64,000 bases of DNA from Nocardia acidivorans NBRC 108247 (GTDB lineage Bacteria > Actinomycetota > Actinomycetes > Mycobacteriales > Mycobacteriaceae). The notes beneath the pieces are model-generated. The model made no database searches. It saw only the letters and a program-made list of their open reading frames with translations, and was not told the DNA's origin. Positions 16,951 through 24,058 of this stretch are shown here, in pieces; the first letter of the stretch is position 1; every line of letters starts with the position of its first letter. The stretch is from positions 62,001 to 126,000 of the forward strand of contig NZ_BDAW01000014.1 of the NCBI RefSeq assembly GCF_001625085.1. Reading direction: 5' to 3'. Position numbers and translations under genes: made by a program.

Positions 16951-17166
16951 TCACGCTGCGTGTAGGTCGTCCGCGCCGACCGGTGCCAGCAATCGCATCG
17001 CAGCTGCCGTCCGCAGCAGCCGCCATACGTGACATCGCTGCCACATGTGGCCTCCAGCCGGGGTCGCTACCCCCTCGGAGTTGAGGACATCGCTGATCGT
17101 CGAATCTGATAACCCGCCACGGTGCAACGCCACCACTCGTACCAGGACCGGTGTTGGGCACAACAT
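16951..17166 (-). CDS. Small recombinase-like helix-turn-helix protein
   Basis: A 71-residue protein starting with ATG at 17166 behind GAGGGGGCGACCG. Residues about 7-55 (VLVRVVALHRGGLSDSTISD, VLNSEGVATPAGGHMWQRCH, VWRLLRTA) resemble the small helical DNA-binding segment found in large serine recombinases and related phage proteins (pattern LR-GLS---IA--LN-EGV-TP-GG-W). No catalytic domain is present. It starts 12 bases after the small membrane protein gene and is likely co-transcribed. Either a DNA-binding accessory factor or the leftover of a recombinase. Confidence 0.6.
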   Translation of the reverse strand: MLCPTPVLVRVVALHRGGLSDSTISDVLNSEGVATPAGGHMWQRCHVWRLLRTAAAMRLLAPVGADDLHAA

Positions 17167-17177
17167 CGGTCGCCCCC

Positions 17178-17408
17178 TCACCGGTCGCCTCCTCGCCTCA
17201 GCGTGTTCAGCACCTGCCGCAACGCGCTCAGTAAGTCGCCCAGGATCAGCCTCGCCCATCTTGCGCGCTCGCGACCGGCGAACAGCGCCACTAGGGTGGC
17301 CAAACCCACCAATATTACAAGCCCCATGACCGGCGCTGCCAGCACGCCGAACACGGTGATACTCAGATTGGGGCCAACTACAGCCGACCCCGTCACATAA
17401 CTAGACAC
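17178..17408 (-). CDS. Small membrane protein
   Basis: A 76-residue protein starting with GTG at 17408, chosen because a perfect AGGAGG lies four bases upstream. Residues about 14-45 (LSITVFGVLAAPVMGLVILV, GLATLVALFAG) form one long or two short membrane helices, followed by a basic amphipathic tail (RERARWARLILGDLLSALRQ). No family recognised. It forms a two-gene unit with the recombinase-like protein downstream. Such pairs are frequent in actinomycete mobile elements, but the function is unknown. Confidence 0.65.
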   Translation of the reverse strand: MSSYVTGSAVVGPNLSITVFGVLAAPVMGLVILVGLATLVALFAGRERARWARLILGDLLSALRQVLNTLRRGGDR

Positions 17409-17683
17409 GAACCCTCCTGCGCGGAAAGCGCGGGAATGTACGCGAGAAGTATTCAGCCGCGCACGAGTCCCGCAGTTCGACAATCGATCTGGGTCGAACT
17501 GCGGGCATCTGGGCCACGTGTAGGGCGACGGCGGGCAATGAACTGTCGGCTCGGTGGTGCGGTCACACTCGCATGCTGGTGAATCAGTAGCACTCGAACC
17601 TGTTCACGTGCATGGACATCGACATCGCGGCATCGGTAGTGATCAACTGGCAGATTCTCGACCAGCCCGTGCACGACCAGCGG

Positions 17684-18562
17684 CTAGAACCAGTCCACAT
17701 AGTCTGGAAACCAACCACTCAGCACCATGCTGGGCCGCGCCGCCGCAAGCGCGGAATGCGCCGCAAGCACGGCAGCGTGAAACGCCTTCGAAGACCGTGA
17801 CGAGACTCTACTTCCAGTGCCGAGCCCGTAGACCCCCTCTACTGCCTCCCGGATCGAGCGCAGCCGGAAGTTCTTGACAGCTTTCCCGATTGCTTCCTGT
17901 TGCCCGTATGGCTGTAGCAGATCCACCACTGGGGCATCGTGATCGGACTCGGTGTCTACCGCGGCCCACTCCCGCTGCCGGTTCAGCCGATCAACGTCGA
18001 TCCACCGGGTTGGGGCCTCGATCCGAATCCAATCCCAGCTTCGCTGTTCGGCGGCCAGTGCTGCCGTCAACGCCTCGTCCAGCTCGAAACGGAATTCGAC
18101 ATAGTGCCAGACGACGGCATCGAGCTGGTACTCGGCGATGGTGGTACCCGCAGGAGGATCGCCCAATACCACCGCAGGCACCAGGCCCTCCGTCTCCATG
18201 AACCACACAGTAGGCCGAGCTGTGCAGCGTTCGTATATTCCATCCCCGATCCGGAACCGTACGAAATACCTTGAGCTGCCGCGACACCGAGCCTTCGAGA
18301 ATGTAAACGTGGCTGGCGAGGCCAAGCATCCAGGTCCAACTCTTGGACGAGCCGAAGGTGTTTCGGTGCCACTGTTGGGCTGTTCGTTGATGCCGGCCGT
18401 CTCACCCCGAGATCGTGTAGCTGGTCGCGCCTGCACTCGAATCTCGATCATTCCCCGGGCCAGCGATTTCACCGCCTCGAGTACTACTTCGTGAACTACG
18501 ACCGTGAGGTCGCTGTCGAGACGGTGACCGGTGGGCTGGTGTTGACTGCGCAAGCAGGACAT
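17684..18562 (-). CDS. Hypothetical protein, start uncertain
   Basis: The frame is open for 292 residues but only the part from about residue 98 onward looks genuine: RYFVRFRIGDGIYERC, PAGTTIAEYQLDAVVWHYVE, FRFELDEALTAALAAEQRSW, then DWIRIEAPTRWIDVDRLNRQ and KNFRLRSIREAVEGVYGLG. The first 90 residues are antisense to a regulator remnant on the plus strand and are probably not translated. An ATG at 18199 or an upstream non-ATG start are options. No family recognised; an actinobacterial island gene of unknown role, perhaps truncated. Confidence 0.5.
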   Translation of the reverse strand: MSCLRSQHQPTGHRLDSDLTVVVHEVVLEAVKSLARGMIEIRVQARPATRSRGETAGINEQPNSGTETPSARPRVGPGCLASPATFTFSKARCRGSSRYFVRFRIGDGIYERCTARPTVWFMETEGLVPAVVLGDPPAGTTIAEYQLDAVVWHYVEFRFELDEALTAALAAEQRSWDWIRIEAPTRWIDVDRLNRQREWAAVDTESDHDAPVVDLLQPYGQQEAIGKAVKNFRLRSIREAVEGVYGLGTGSRVSSRSSKAFHAAVLAAHSALAAARPSMVLSGWFPDYVDWF

Positions 18563-18671
18563 CGCTGACTACGACCGGGTCGTCGACCTGCTCACCGCCC
18601 GCGCGGTCTCCGGCACCGCCGCCGCTGATCTGGTCACCCAAGCGATCACCTTTCTCGCCCCGCGAGAATGA
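18466..18671 (+). pseudogene. C-terminal remnant of a DUF5753 (Scr1-type) XRE regulator
   Basis: The plus strand reads FHRLEYYFVNYDREVAVETV TGGLVLT in one frame. Then, after a frameshift near 18555, it reads QDIADYDRVVDLLTARAVSG, TAAADLVTQAITFLAPRE and a stop. The ETVTGxxxL - DIxxYxxxxDxLxxxA order is that of the DUF5753 effector domain of streptomycete-type XRE regulators. The DNA-binding half is absent. Confidence 0.55.
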
Positions 18672-18919
18672 CCGGCGCTGCCCATCCTGCGATGGGCGAC
18701 CGCGCCGAATGCCCGGCGTTCTCCGCGATCATGCCCGAATTCTCTGCGGTGCAAGGCCGCAGAAACATGCGGTCGTGGGATGTGAGCGTGCGTCGAGACC
18801 CTTGTCTTGCGACGATGAGCATGATTCAGGACGGCAGGGGAGGCCGTACGGATGGGCCCGGCCACTACCGCAAAAGTTGTCATACATGTCGATTTCGGTA
18901 CACGGAGTCCGGCCATGGC

Positions 18920-19549
18920 TTACACCGCCGCTGCTGACGTGGTAGTGCGCTTCGCGGCCCTCCGAGGCGGGCGGGGTGTGCGGCAACCAGAATCGCGTCG
19001 GCGGAAGTTGTTGTTGGACCGGTTCGTGGTCTGACCGCCGAGCAGTAGAACGGCGTTTCCTAAGTCGGTTTCGCTCGAACGCATCGCGTCGGTGCCGCCG
19101 AACGTGTTCTCCGAGGCCGCCGCTCGCCGGGTCGCCGCCCTGACTGCGACGATGTCGTGTTGCCCGACATTGCCGACTGGTTTGTGGTCTCGACAGCGCA
19201 AGCCCAGATAGTCGGCTGGATCGGCGATGGGCTGGATTGCGGTGACGAAACCGAGCATTGATGCGGAAACGGCCTCAGGCAACGGTTTCTGCGGACCATG
19301 CTCCAGAGCCCCTGCCAACCGAACGAGTTCGCCGTCGCTGTGGAGTGTGCGGTCAAGGCGGTGGACCAGGTCCAATCTCGGGTGGCGTTGAGCCTTCTCA
19401 ATTTTACCCAGCAGGTCGCCGCTGACGTGAACCAAGTGCCCCAGTGCCGTCAGCGAGAAACCTTGCGCTGTCCGGCGGTTGCGCAGCTCAACACCGAACC
19501 GCGCTGCGGGCGAGGCTCTCGGATCGAGCTCCTTCGGAAGCTGCGCCAT
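18920..19549 (-). CDS. XRE family helix-turn-helix regulator, C-terminus altered
   Basis: A 209-residue protein with a HTH_XRE domain at about residues 15-70 (FGVELRNRRTAQGFSLTALG, HLVHVSGDLLGKIEKAQRHP, then DLVHRLDRTLHSDGELVRLA). The following region (ADYLGLRCRD, HDIVAVRAATRRAAASENTF GG) resembles the start of the effector domain of longer regulators. It then runs into a Ser/Arg-rich tail that looks out of frame, so the protein may be truncated from about 400 residues. Start ATG at 19549; longer frames would overlap metG and its terminator. No Shine-Dalgarno is seen, so it may be leaderless. It could control the synthetase-decarboxylase pair. Confidence 0.6.
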   Translation of the reverse strand: MAQLPKELDPRASPAARFGVELRNRRTAQGFSLTALGHLVHVSGDLLGKIEKAQRHPRLDLVHRLDRTLHSDGELVRLAGALEHGPQKPLPEAVSASMLGFVTAIQPIADPADYLGLRCRDHKPVGNVGQHDIVAVRAATRRAAASENTFGGTDAMRSSETDLGNAVLLLGGQTTNRSNNNFRRRDSGCRTPRPPRRAAKRTTTSAAAV

Positions 19550-19580
19550 CGGCTGATTATTTATCACCCGACAGCAACCG

Positions 19581-19612
19581 TGCCAACTGTTACCCCGCTG
19601 CCACCGTTGGCA
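19581..19612. promoter_or_regulatory. Inverted repeat upstream of the XRE gene
   Basis: TGCCAAC at 19581-19587 and GTTGGCA at 19606-19612 form a 7-bp inverted repeat spanning 32 bases upstream of the XRE start. It may be an operator for self-control. Weak evidence. Confidence 0.3.
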
Positions 19613-19645
19613 TTCCGACGCAACCAGCACCCAGGACCACAAGCC

Positions 19646-19681
19646 GCACTGAATGCGCCACTGGCACAGCGCATTCAGTGC
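19646..19681 (-). terminator. Hairpin terminator of the methionyl-tRNA synthetase gene
   Basis: A perfect 13-bp stem (GCACTGAATGCGC at 19646-19658 and its complement at 19669-19681) with a 10-base loop, 14 bases beyond the synthetase stop codon. It separates metG from the XRE gene. Confidence 0.75.
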
Positions 19682-19694
19682 AACGTTGGGTGGG

Positions 19695-21413
19695 TTAGCT
19701 ATCCGTGCCGAAGCGGTCCCGCCACGCGGCGACGTCATCCTCTGAGATCTTGGCGAAAAGCACCGGCGGGAGGGTGAATTCGGTTCCGGCGCTCAACCAG
19801 TCCAAGGTCTGAACATCACGGTGCTCGGGCCACGTGATGTCGGTCAGGTCGCGTTGCGTTCCGGACCAGAGCCCCCGCAGCGTCTGTGCGGTTGCGGGGA
19901 TCAACGGTTCGGAGATGATTCCGAACAGGAAGATCAGGTTCGCGGCGATCCGCAGTGTGAGTGCGGCGGCGTCGGGGTCGGTCTTGATCTGGGTCCAGGG
20001 GGCTTTCTCGTTGATGTATTCGTTTCCGACGCTCCACATCGCGCGCAGTGTGGCGGTCGCCTTGCGCAGCTCGATCCCGTCGAGGTGACGCTCGTAATCT
20101 TCGAGGAGCCCCGACAATTGGAGGCCAAGCTCATGTTCGGCCGGTCCCGACGCGGCACCTGCGGGCAGGTGATCGCCGAATCTCTTGGCACTGAAGGTCA
20201 GTACCCGGTGAACGAAGTTGCCGAGAACGTCGGCGAGGTCTTTGTTGGTTTGGGCGGCGAACAGCTCCCAGGTGAAACTGACGTCATCGGACTCGGGAGC
20301 GTTGGTGATCAAGAAGTAACGCCAGTAGTCGGCGGGCAGCAAGCTCAACGCGTCGTCGGTGAAAACCCCACGATGCTGCGAGGTGGAGAACTTGCCGCCG
20401 TAGTAGTTCAACCAGCTGAACGACTTGATGTAATCGACCATCTTCCACGGTTCGCGAACACCGAACTCGGTGGCAGGGAACATGACCGTGTGAAAGGGGA
20501 CGTTGTCCTTGCCCATGAACTCGGTGTAGCGGACGTCGGTCGTGTCATACCACCACGTTTTCCAGTCGACGCGCTCCGGGTCGGCGTCCGACCATTCTTT
20601 GGTGGCCGCCAGGTATCCGAGTGGAGCGTCGAACCACACATAGAACACTTTGCCGTCCTCAGCCAGAGCCGGCCAGGTATCGGCCGGCACCGGGACACCC
20701 CAGTCGAGGTCACGGGTGATCGCCCGGTCGTGAAGTCCCTCGGCGAGCCATTTTCGGGCGATGGACGACGCCAGCTGCGGCCATGTGCCCGCGACTTCAT
20801 CGATCCAGCCTTCGACTTCGCCTTGCAGTTTGGATTGCAGCAGGAACAGGTGACTGGTCTCGCGGACCTCGAGATCGGTCGACCCGCTGATGGCCGAGCG
20901 TGGCTCGATGAGGTCAGTGGGATCGAGCAGGCGGGTGCAGTTCTCGCATTGATCGCCGCGGGCGCGGTCGTAACCACAGTGTGGGCAGGTTCCCTCGACG
21001 TACCGGTCCGGGAGGAAACGCCCGTCGGTGGCGGAGTACACCTGCCGCACCGCCCGCTCCTCGATGAAACCGTTGTCGTTGAGTTTGCGGGCGAAGTGCT
21101 GTGTTATCTCGATGTTCTGCGGGGACGACGTGCGCCCGAAGTAATCGAACGACAGCCCGAATCCGTCATAGATTGACTTTTGGGTGGCGTGCGCTTGCGC
21201 GCAGAACTCCGCGACCGTCAATCCGGCTGCGGCTGCGGCCAATTCAGCAGGGGTGCCGTGCTCATCAGTCGCACAGATGAACAGCACCTCATGCCCACGA
21301 GCGCGCATATATCGTGCGTAAACGTCCGCCGGAAGCATCGACCCGACCAGGTTGCCCAAGTGTTTGATTCCGTTGATATAGGGCAGGGCGCTGGTGATGA
21401 GATGCCTCGGCAT
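19695..21413 (-). CDS. metG: Methionyl-tRNA synthetase, Streptomyces-type, island-borne
   Basis: A 572-residue class I synthetase that charges tRNA-Met. HIGH box is HLGN (18-21). A zinc knuckle with Cys143, Cys146, Cys156 and Cys159 is present. The KMSKS loop is KFSTS (341-345), and a helical anticodon domain follows. The KFSTS form and zinc knuckle match the streptomycete enzyme rather than the shorter type I expect as the housekeeping copy of mycobacteria and nocardiae (from memory, not searched). It is intact, with a GAGGGGA ribosome-binding site and its own terminator. As an extra, horizontally acquired synthetase beside a biosynthetic-type decarboxylase it may give resistance to a MetRS inhibitor or supply Met-tRNA to a pathway; it could also be the sole copy, which the window cannot show. 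Confidence 0.93.
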   Translation of the reverse strand: MPRHLITSALPYINGIKHLGNLVGSMLPADVYARYMRARGHEVLFICATDEHGTPAELAAAAAGLTVAEFCAQAHATQKSIYDGFGLSFDYFGRTSSPQNIEITQHFARKLNDNGFIEERAVRQVYSATDGRFLPDRYVEGTCPHCGYDRARGDQCENCTRLLDPTDLIEPRSAISGSTDLEVRETSHLFLLQSKLQGEVEGWIDEVAGTWPQLASSIARKWLAEGLHDRAITRDLDWGVPVPADTWPALAEDGKVFYVWFDAPLGYLAATKEWSDADPERVDWKTWWYDTTDVRYTEFMGKDNVPFHTVMFPATEFGVREPWKMVDYIKSFSWLNYYGGKFSTSQHRGVFTDDALSLLPADYWRYFLITNAPESDDVSFTWELFAAQTNKDLADVLGNFVHRVLTFSAKRFGDHLPAGAASGPAEHELGLQLSGLLEDYERHLDGIELRKATATLRAMWSVGNEYINEKAPWTQIKTDPDAAALTLRIAANLIFLFGIISEPLIPATAQTLRGLWSGTQRDLTDITWPEHRDVQTLDWLSAGTEFTLPPVLFAKISEDDVAAWRDRFGTDS

Positions 21414-21525
21414 CGTGATGTTCCCCTCGGCTTGGTGGTTCGACGGCAGACCGCCACAAGTTGGCGGCTATCTGCGCAATCGTACTGACCCGGTGACGGC
21501 GGCTGTCCGGTGCGGCCAGGCTCAC

Positions 21526-21552
21526 CATGCGGACAAACCGTTTGTCCGCATG
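21526..21552. promoter_or_regulatory. 27-bp perfect palindrome between divergent metG and decarboxylase genes
   Basis: CATGCGGACAAAC - C - GTTTGTCCGCATG, two 13-base arms around one central base. It lies 113 bases before the synthetase start and 43 bases before the decarboxylase start, the place for an operator shared by both genes. The length and symmetry suit a dimeric helix-turn-helix protein. The XRE regulator at 18920 is a candidate binder (inference). Confidence 0.7.
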
Positions 21553-21594
21553 CATCCACTATCAGTCGCCCTGCTGTGATGGCCTACTCGAAAC

Positions 21595-22249
21595 ATGACC
21601 GTCTCACATGAGCTAGAACCAAAACGAATGTCGTTGGGAGCCAATGCTTTCCTCGGCCCCGGCGGATTGGGGTACGACCACGCTCGGGAGCTGCTGGGAC
21701 GGGTAGTCGACGTCGGGTTGAGCTTTAAGTACCGCAAACGGTTCATGGCACCCCGTGACGATCAGGCACTCGACACCATCGCCACTGAGCCTCTGCCGTT
21801 GACCGGCTGCGACCTCCCGGAACTGCTCTCCGACCTTGAGCACCACTATCTGCCGAACATGCCGAACTTTGCCTCGCCGATGTTCGCGGGGTTCCCCGAC
21901 GCCGGAAACAACATCACCGCTGTCGCAGGGGCCGTTCTCGGCGAGCTGATCGACGTCAACCTCATCAACGCCGACTTCTGCTCGCGTGGCGCGACCGAAA
22001 TGGAGATCGCGCTCATCCGCTGGCTACGCGCACTGGTCGGGTTCAATGTCGACCCCGCGCCACCCGACACGGCGCTCCAGGTTGGCGGTATCCCTACCAC
22101 CGGCGGCACCGGCGCTAACTTCGCCGCCGTGCTAATGGCGCGCGAACGGGCCTTCCCCGGCAGCCGCGTTACCGGCATCCCGCAGGGATCGCGGCCCCTC
22201 ATCCTCCTACCGGAAGGCATCGGTCACTACACCGTCGCAGCGGCAGCCG
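21595..22249 (+). pseudogene. PLP-dependent group II decarboxylase, truncated by an IS
   Basis: Only the first 218 residues remain. The segment NFASPMFAGFPDAGNNITAV, AGAVLGELIDVNLINADFCS, then EMEIALIRWLRALVGF and GGIPTTGGTGANFAAVLMAR is the N-terminal and early PLP-binding part of glutamate/aspartate/diaminobutyrate-type decarboxylases. The PLP-lysine region and C-terminus are missing, because an IS3 element starts at 22250 and its right flank does not resume the gene. Family length is about 480 residues. The substrate cannot be told. It is divergent from metG with a shared palindrome. Confidence 0.8.
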
Positions 22250-22264
22250 TGAATCCCCCCGGGT
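22250..22264 (+). repeat. IS3-element terminal inverted repeat, left
   Basis: TGAATCCCCCCGGGT; complementary to the right end at 14 of 15 positions. Confidence 0.8.
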
Positions 22265-22278
22265 CCCTGCGCACCTGT

Positions 22279-23238
22279 TTATCTGTCACCGGCCGGTTGT
22301 CCGGCGCGGTGTGCATAGTAGTCGGCCTCGTACTCGACCGGTGGTTTGCGACCGAGCCGGTGCATCAGCCGGGAATTATTGAACCACCCGACCCAGTCCG
22401 CGGTGAGCAGCTCGACATCGGCCAGTCGGGTCAACGGGCCACGCCGAAACGGCGAATCGTCGCGGATCGCTTCGGTCTTGTAGAGCCCAATTGTGGTCTC
22501 GGCCAACGCATTATCGTATGCGTCGCCCACGGACCCGATCGAGGGAACCATCCCCGACAACAACAATGTCTCACCCAGGCGCACCGACGTGTATTGCGAA
22601 CCGGCATCGGAATGATGAATCGTGCTACCTGCCAACGGATTTCCCTCACGCTCACGCACGGCGGCTGCTTGGCGGATCGCGGAGTTCACGAACGCGGTCG
22701 CCTTGCTCGTCGAGCATTCCCAGCCCAGGATCCGCCCTGCGAAGGCGTCGATCACGAACGCGGTATAGACGAACGATCCCGTCGCCGAACGGACATAGGT
22801 GAAGTCCGCGACCAACAGCAGATTCGGTGCCGGCACCCGGAACTGACGATCGACCAGATCCGGTGCCCGCGTGGCGGCGGGGTCGGGTTCGGTGGTGCGG
22901 ATCTTCTTGCGCCGCACCACACCTCGCCACCCATTGACGCGCATCAACCGCTCGATCGTGCAGCGGGCCACCGGGATGCCTTGGCGTTGCAGATACGCCC
23001 AGGTCTTCTCGGCGCCATACAGCGATTCCGGTGCCCGTCGGCCCGTGTTGTCGGGTTCGTAGATCCCGGCCAGGATCTCAGTGACCGCGGTGTCCCACAG
23101 GGTTCGTTTCGACGGTGGCCGCGACAGCCACGCATAGAACGTTCTCGGGGCGATCTTGCATCCGTGCGCGGTCAGCGCACGGCAGATCGGAGCGACCCCG
23201 AACCGAGCCCGATGCTCGGCGATGAACGCACAGATCAC
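22279..23238 (-). CDS. IS3-family transposase OrfB (DDE integrase domain)
   Basis: A 319-residue transposase. An HTH_21-like part (YGAEKTWAYLQRQGIPVARCTIERLM) precedes the rve core. The DDE residues are visible: Asp in LLVADFTYV, Asp in IHHSDAGSQYTS and Glu in NALAETTIGLYKTE. The C-terminal WVGWFNNSRLMHRLGRKPPVEYE is typical. The GTG start at 23238 overlaps the OrfA stop (GTGA), so OrfB is made by coupling or by a -1 frameshift to an OrfAB fusion. It appears intact. Confidence 0.93.
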   Translation of the reverse strand: MICAFIAEHRARFGVAPICRALTAHGCKIAPRTFYAWLSRPPSKRTLWDTAVTEILAGIYEPDNTGRRAPESLYGAEKTWAYLQRQGIPVARCTIERLMRVNGWRGVVRRKKIRTTEPDPAATRAPDLVDRQFRVPAPNLLLVADFTYVRSATGSFVYTAFVIDAFAGRILGWECSTSKATAFVNSAIRQAAAVREREGNPLAGSTIHHSDAGSQYTSVRLGETLLLSGMVPSIGSVGDAYDNALAETTIGLYKTEAIRDDSPFRRGPLTRLADVELLTADWVGWFNNSRLMHRLGRKPPVEYEADYYAHRAGQPAGDR

Positions 23239-23546
23239 CGCTGTCGCGGGTCGCTCTCCCGCGCGAAGAAACTCGTTGCGGCCTTGAGGATTTCGATCGT
23301 CTGTTCGAGCTCGGCGATCTTGCGTTTCTGCTCGCGGATCACCTTCGCCGACTCCGAGGTCACACCCTCGACCTCACCGGCGTCCACAGCGCCTTGGCGG
23401 ATCCATTTGCGCAGGGTCTCCGCGGTCATGCCCAGCCGGGCCGAGACCGCCTTGATCGCGGCCCACTCGCTGTCGTAGTCGACACGGTGGTCGACGACCA
23501 GCCGGACAGCCTTGGCCTTGGTCGCTTCGTCGTACTTCGATGGCAT
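23235..23546 (-). CDS. IS3-family transposase OrfA
   Basis: A 103-residue DNA-binding protein starting MPSKYDEATKAKAVRLVVDH, with a helix-turn-helix (ARLGMTAETLRKWIRQ) and a leucine-zipper-like coil (REQKRKIAELEQTIEILKAA) that mediates multimer formation in this family. Start ATG at 23546; in-frame sequence back to 23585 lies next to the terminal repeat. It overlaps OrfB by four bases. Confidence 0.92.
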   Translation of the reverse strand: MPSKYDEATKAKAVRLVVDHRVDYDSEWAAIKAVSARLGMTAETLRKWIRQGAVDAGEVEGVTSESAKVIREQKRKIAELEQTIEILKAATSFFARESDPRQR

Positions 23547-23585
23547 GATCTGCCCATCCTTCCCAAAGAAGAAGGTGAGCACCAA

Positions 23586-23600
23586 ACCCGGGGCGATTCA
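23586..23600 (+). repeat. IS3-element terminal inverted repeat, right
   Basis: ACCCGGGGCGATTCA; partner of the left terminal repeat. Confidence 0.8.
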
Positions 23601-23780
23601 ACAAGACCCACCACCGGGTGACTTACCGAATCACGCTAGTCGGCCACACCGCCGCTGCCGCATATCGGGCAGCCAGGCAGGCATTTGCGGCAACGCCACA
23701 GGGCATCGGCGCCACTGGTCGCAGTGGTGCCGGGCTATCGCTTGCAACAGAACGGGACCATGGTGGTCCCATCTGCGTGG

Positions 23781-23821
23781 CGCCCCCGGCAGGAATCGAA
23801 CCTGCGACCTAGGGATTAGAA
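23781..23821 (-). repeat. Right attachment site (attR-like) within tRNA-Arg
   Basis: The 41 bases at the 3' end of the intact tRNA gene that are repeated at 13758-13798. Because the element brought its own copy of this sequence, the tRNA remained functional after integration. Confidence 0.85.
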
Positions 23822-23854
23822 GGCCCTTGCTCTATCCAACTGAGCTACGGAGGC
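23781..23854 (-). tRNA. tRNA-Arg (anticodon UCU)
   Basis: On the minus strand a complete cloverleaf: acceptor GCCTCCG pairing with CGGGGGC, D-arm GCTC...GAGC, anticodon loop CTTCTAA giving UCU (reads AGA), T-arm GCAGG TTCGATT CCTGC, and discriminator G. A CCA follows in the genome (complement of 23778-23780). Its 3' half is the att core of the island. Confidence 0.95.
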
Positions 23855-24058
23855 AGTGCGGGGCATCGTGGGCGATGCGGCCACCAAACACCTTGACCCA
23901 TATTGATCTCGGTGTCCAGCGCGTTAAGTATAGCGAGCGTCCAGGAGGGGATTGGGTGCTCGCCTAGCAACCGTTCGGCGCGTCGGGCGCGGTGTGCGGA
24001 CCGGAGGTCGGGAAACCCCCGGGAAGTTCGGACCGCTACACCGAACTACCCTGGGCGT

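Larger units (their letters stand above)
22250..23600 (-). mobile_element. IS3-family insertion sequence
   Basis: A 1351-bp element with two overlapping transposase frames on the minus strand and 15-bp terminal inverted repeats: TGAATCCCCCCGGGT at 22250-22264 and ACCCGGGGCGATTCA at 23586-23600 (14 of 15 complementary, ending TGA...TCA). Flanking bases (GCCG on the left, ACAA on the right) show no target-site duplication, which suggests a deletion or recombination next to it after insertion. Confidence 0.9.
13758..23821. mobile_element. Genomic island integrated in tRNA-Arg(UCU)
   Basis: About 10 kb bounded by 41-bp direct repeats of the tRNA 3' end, with the complete tRNA restored at the right end. 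Base composition is patchier and lower in GC than the flanks, and most genes are broken. Contents from the left: a hypothetical protein, a CPBP protease, an unassigned stretch, a frameshifted hydrolase, a repeat copy, two small genes, a hypothetical protein, regulator remnants, an XRE regulator, a methionyl-tRNA synthetase, a truncated PLP decarboxylase and an IS3 element. No integrase, excisionase, relaxase or replication gene was found, so it looks immobile. Confidence 0.8.

Noticed and set aside
16745..17161. A 138-residue minus-strand frame
   Set aside because: It overlaps the better supported small recombinase-like gene in another frame and shows Arg/Pro-rich shadow composition.
19550..19738. 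Longer N-terminus of the XRE regulator
   Set aside because: The extra 63 residues would overlap the metG coding end and the metG terminator and have non-protein-like composition.
21414..21594. T-box riboswitch for the methionyl-tRNA synthetase
   Set aside because: I found no T-box core sequence or specifier loop in the leader, only a DNA-type palindrome; control at the operator level is more likely.
23601..23780. Continuation of the PLP decarboxylase to the right of the IS
   Set aside because: No frame here shows the PLP-lysine region or any C-terminal decarboxylase motif, so the rest of the gene is gone.
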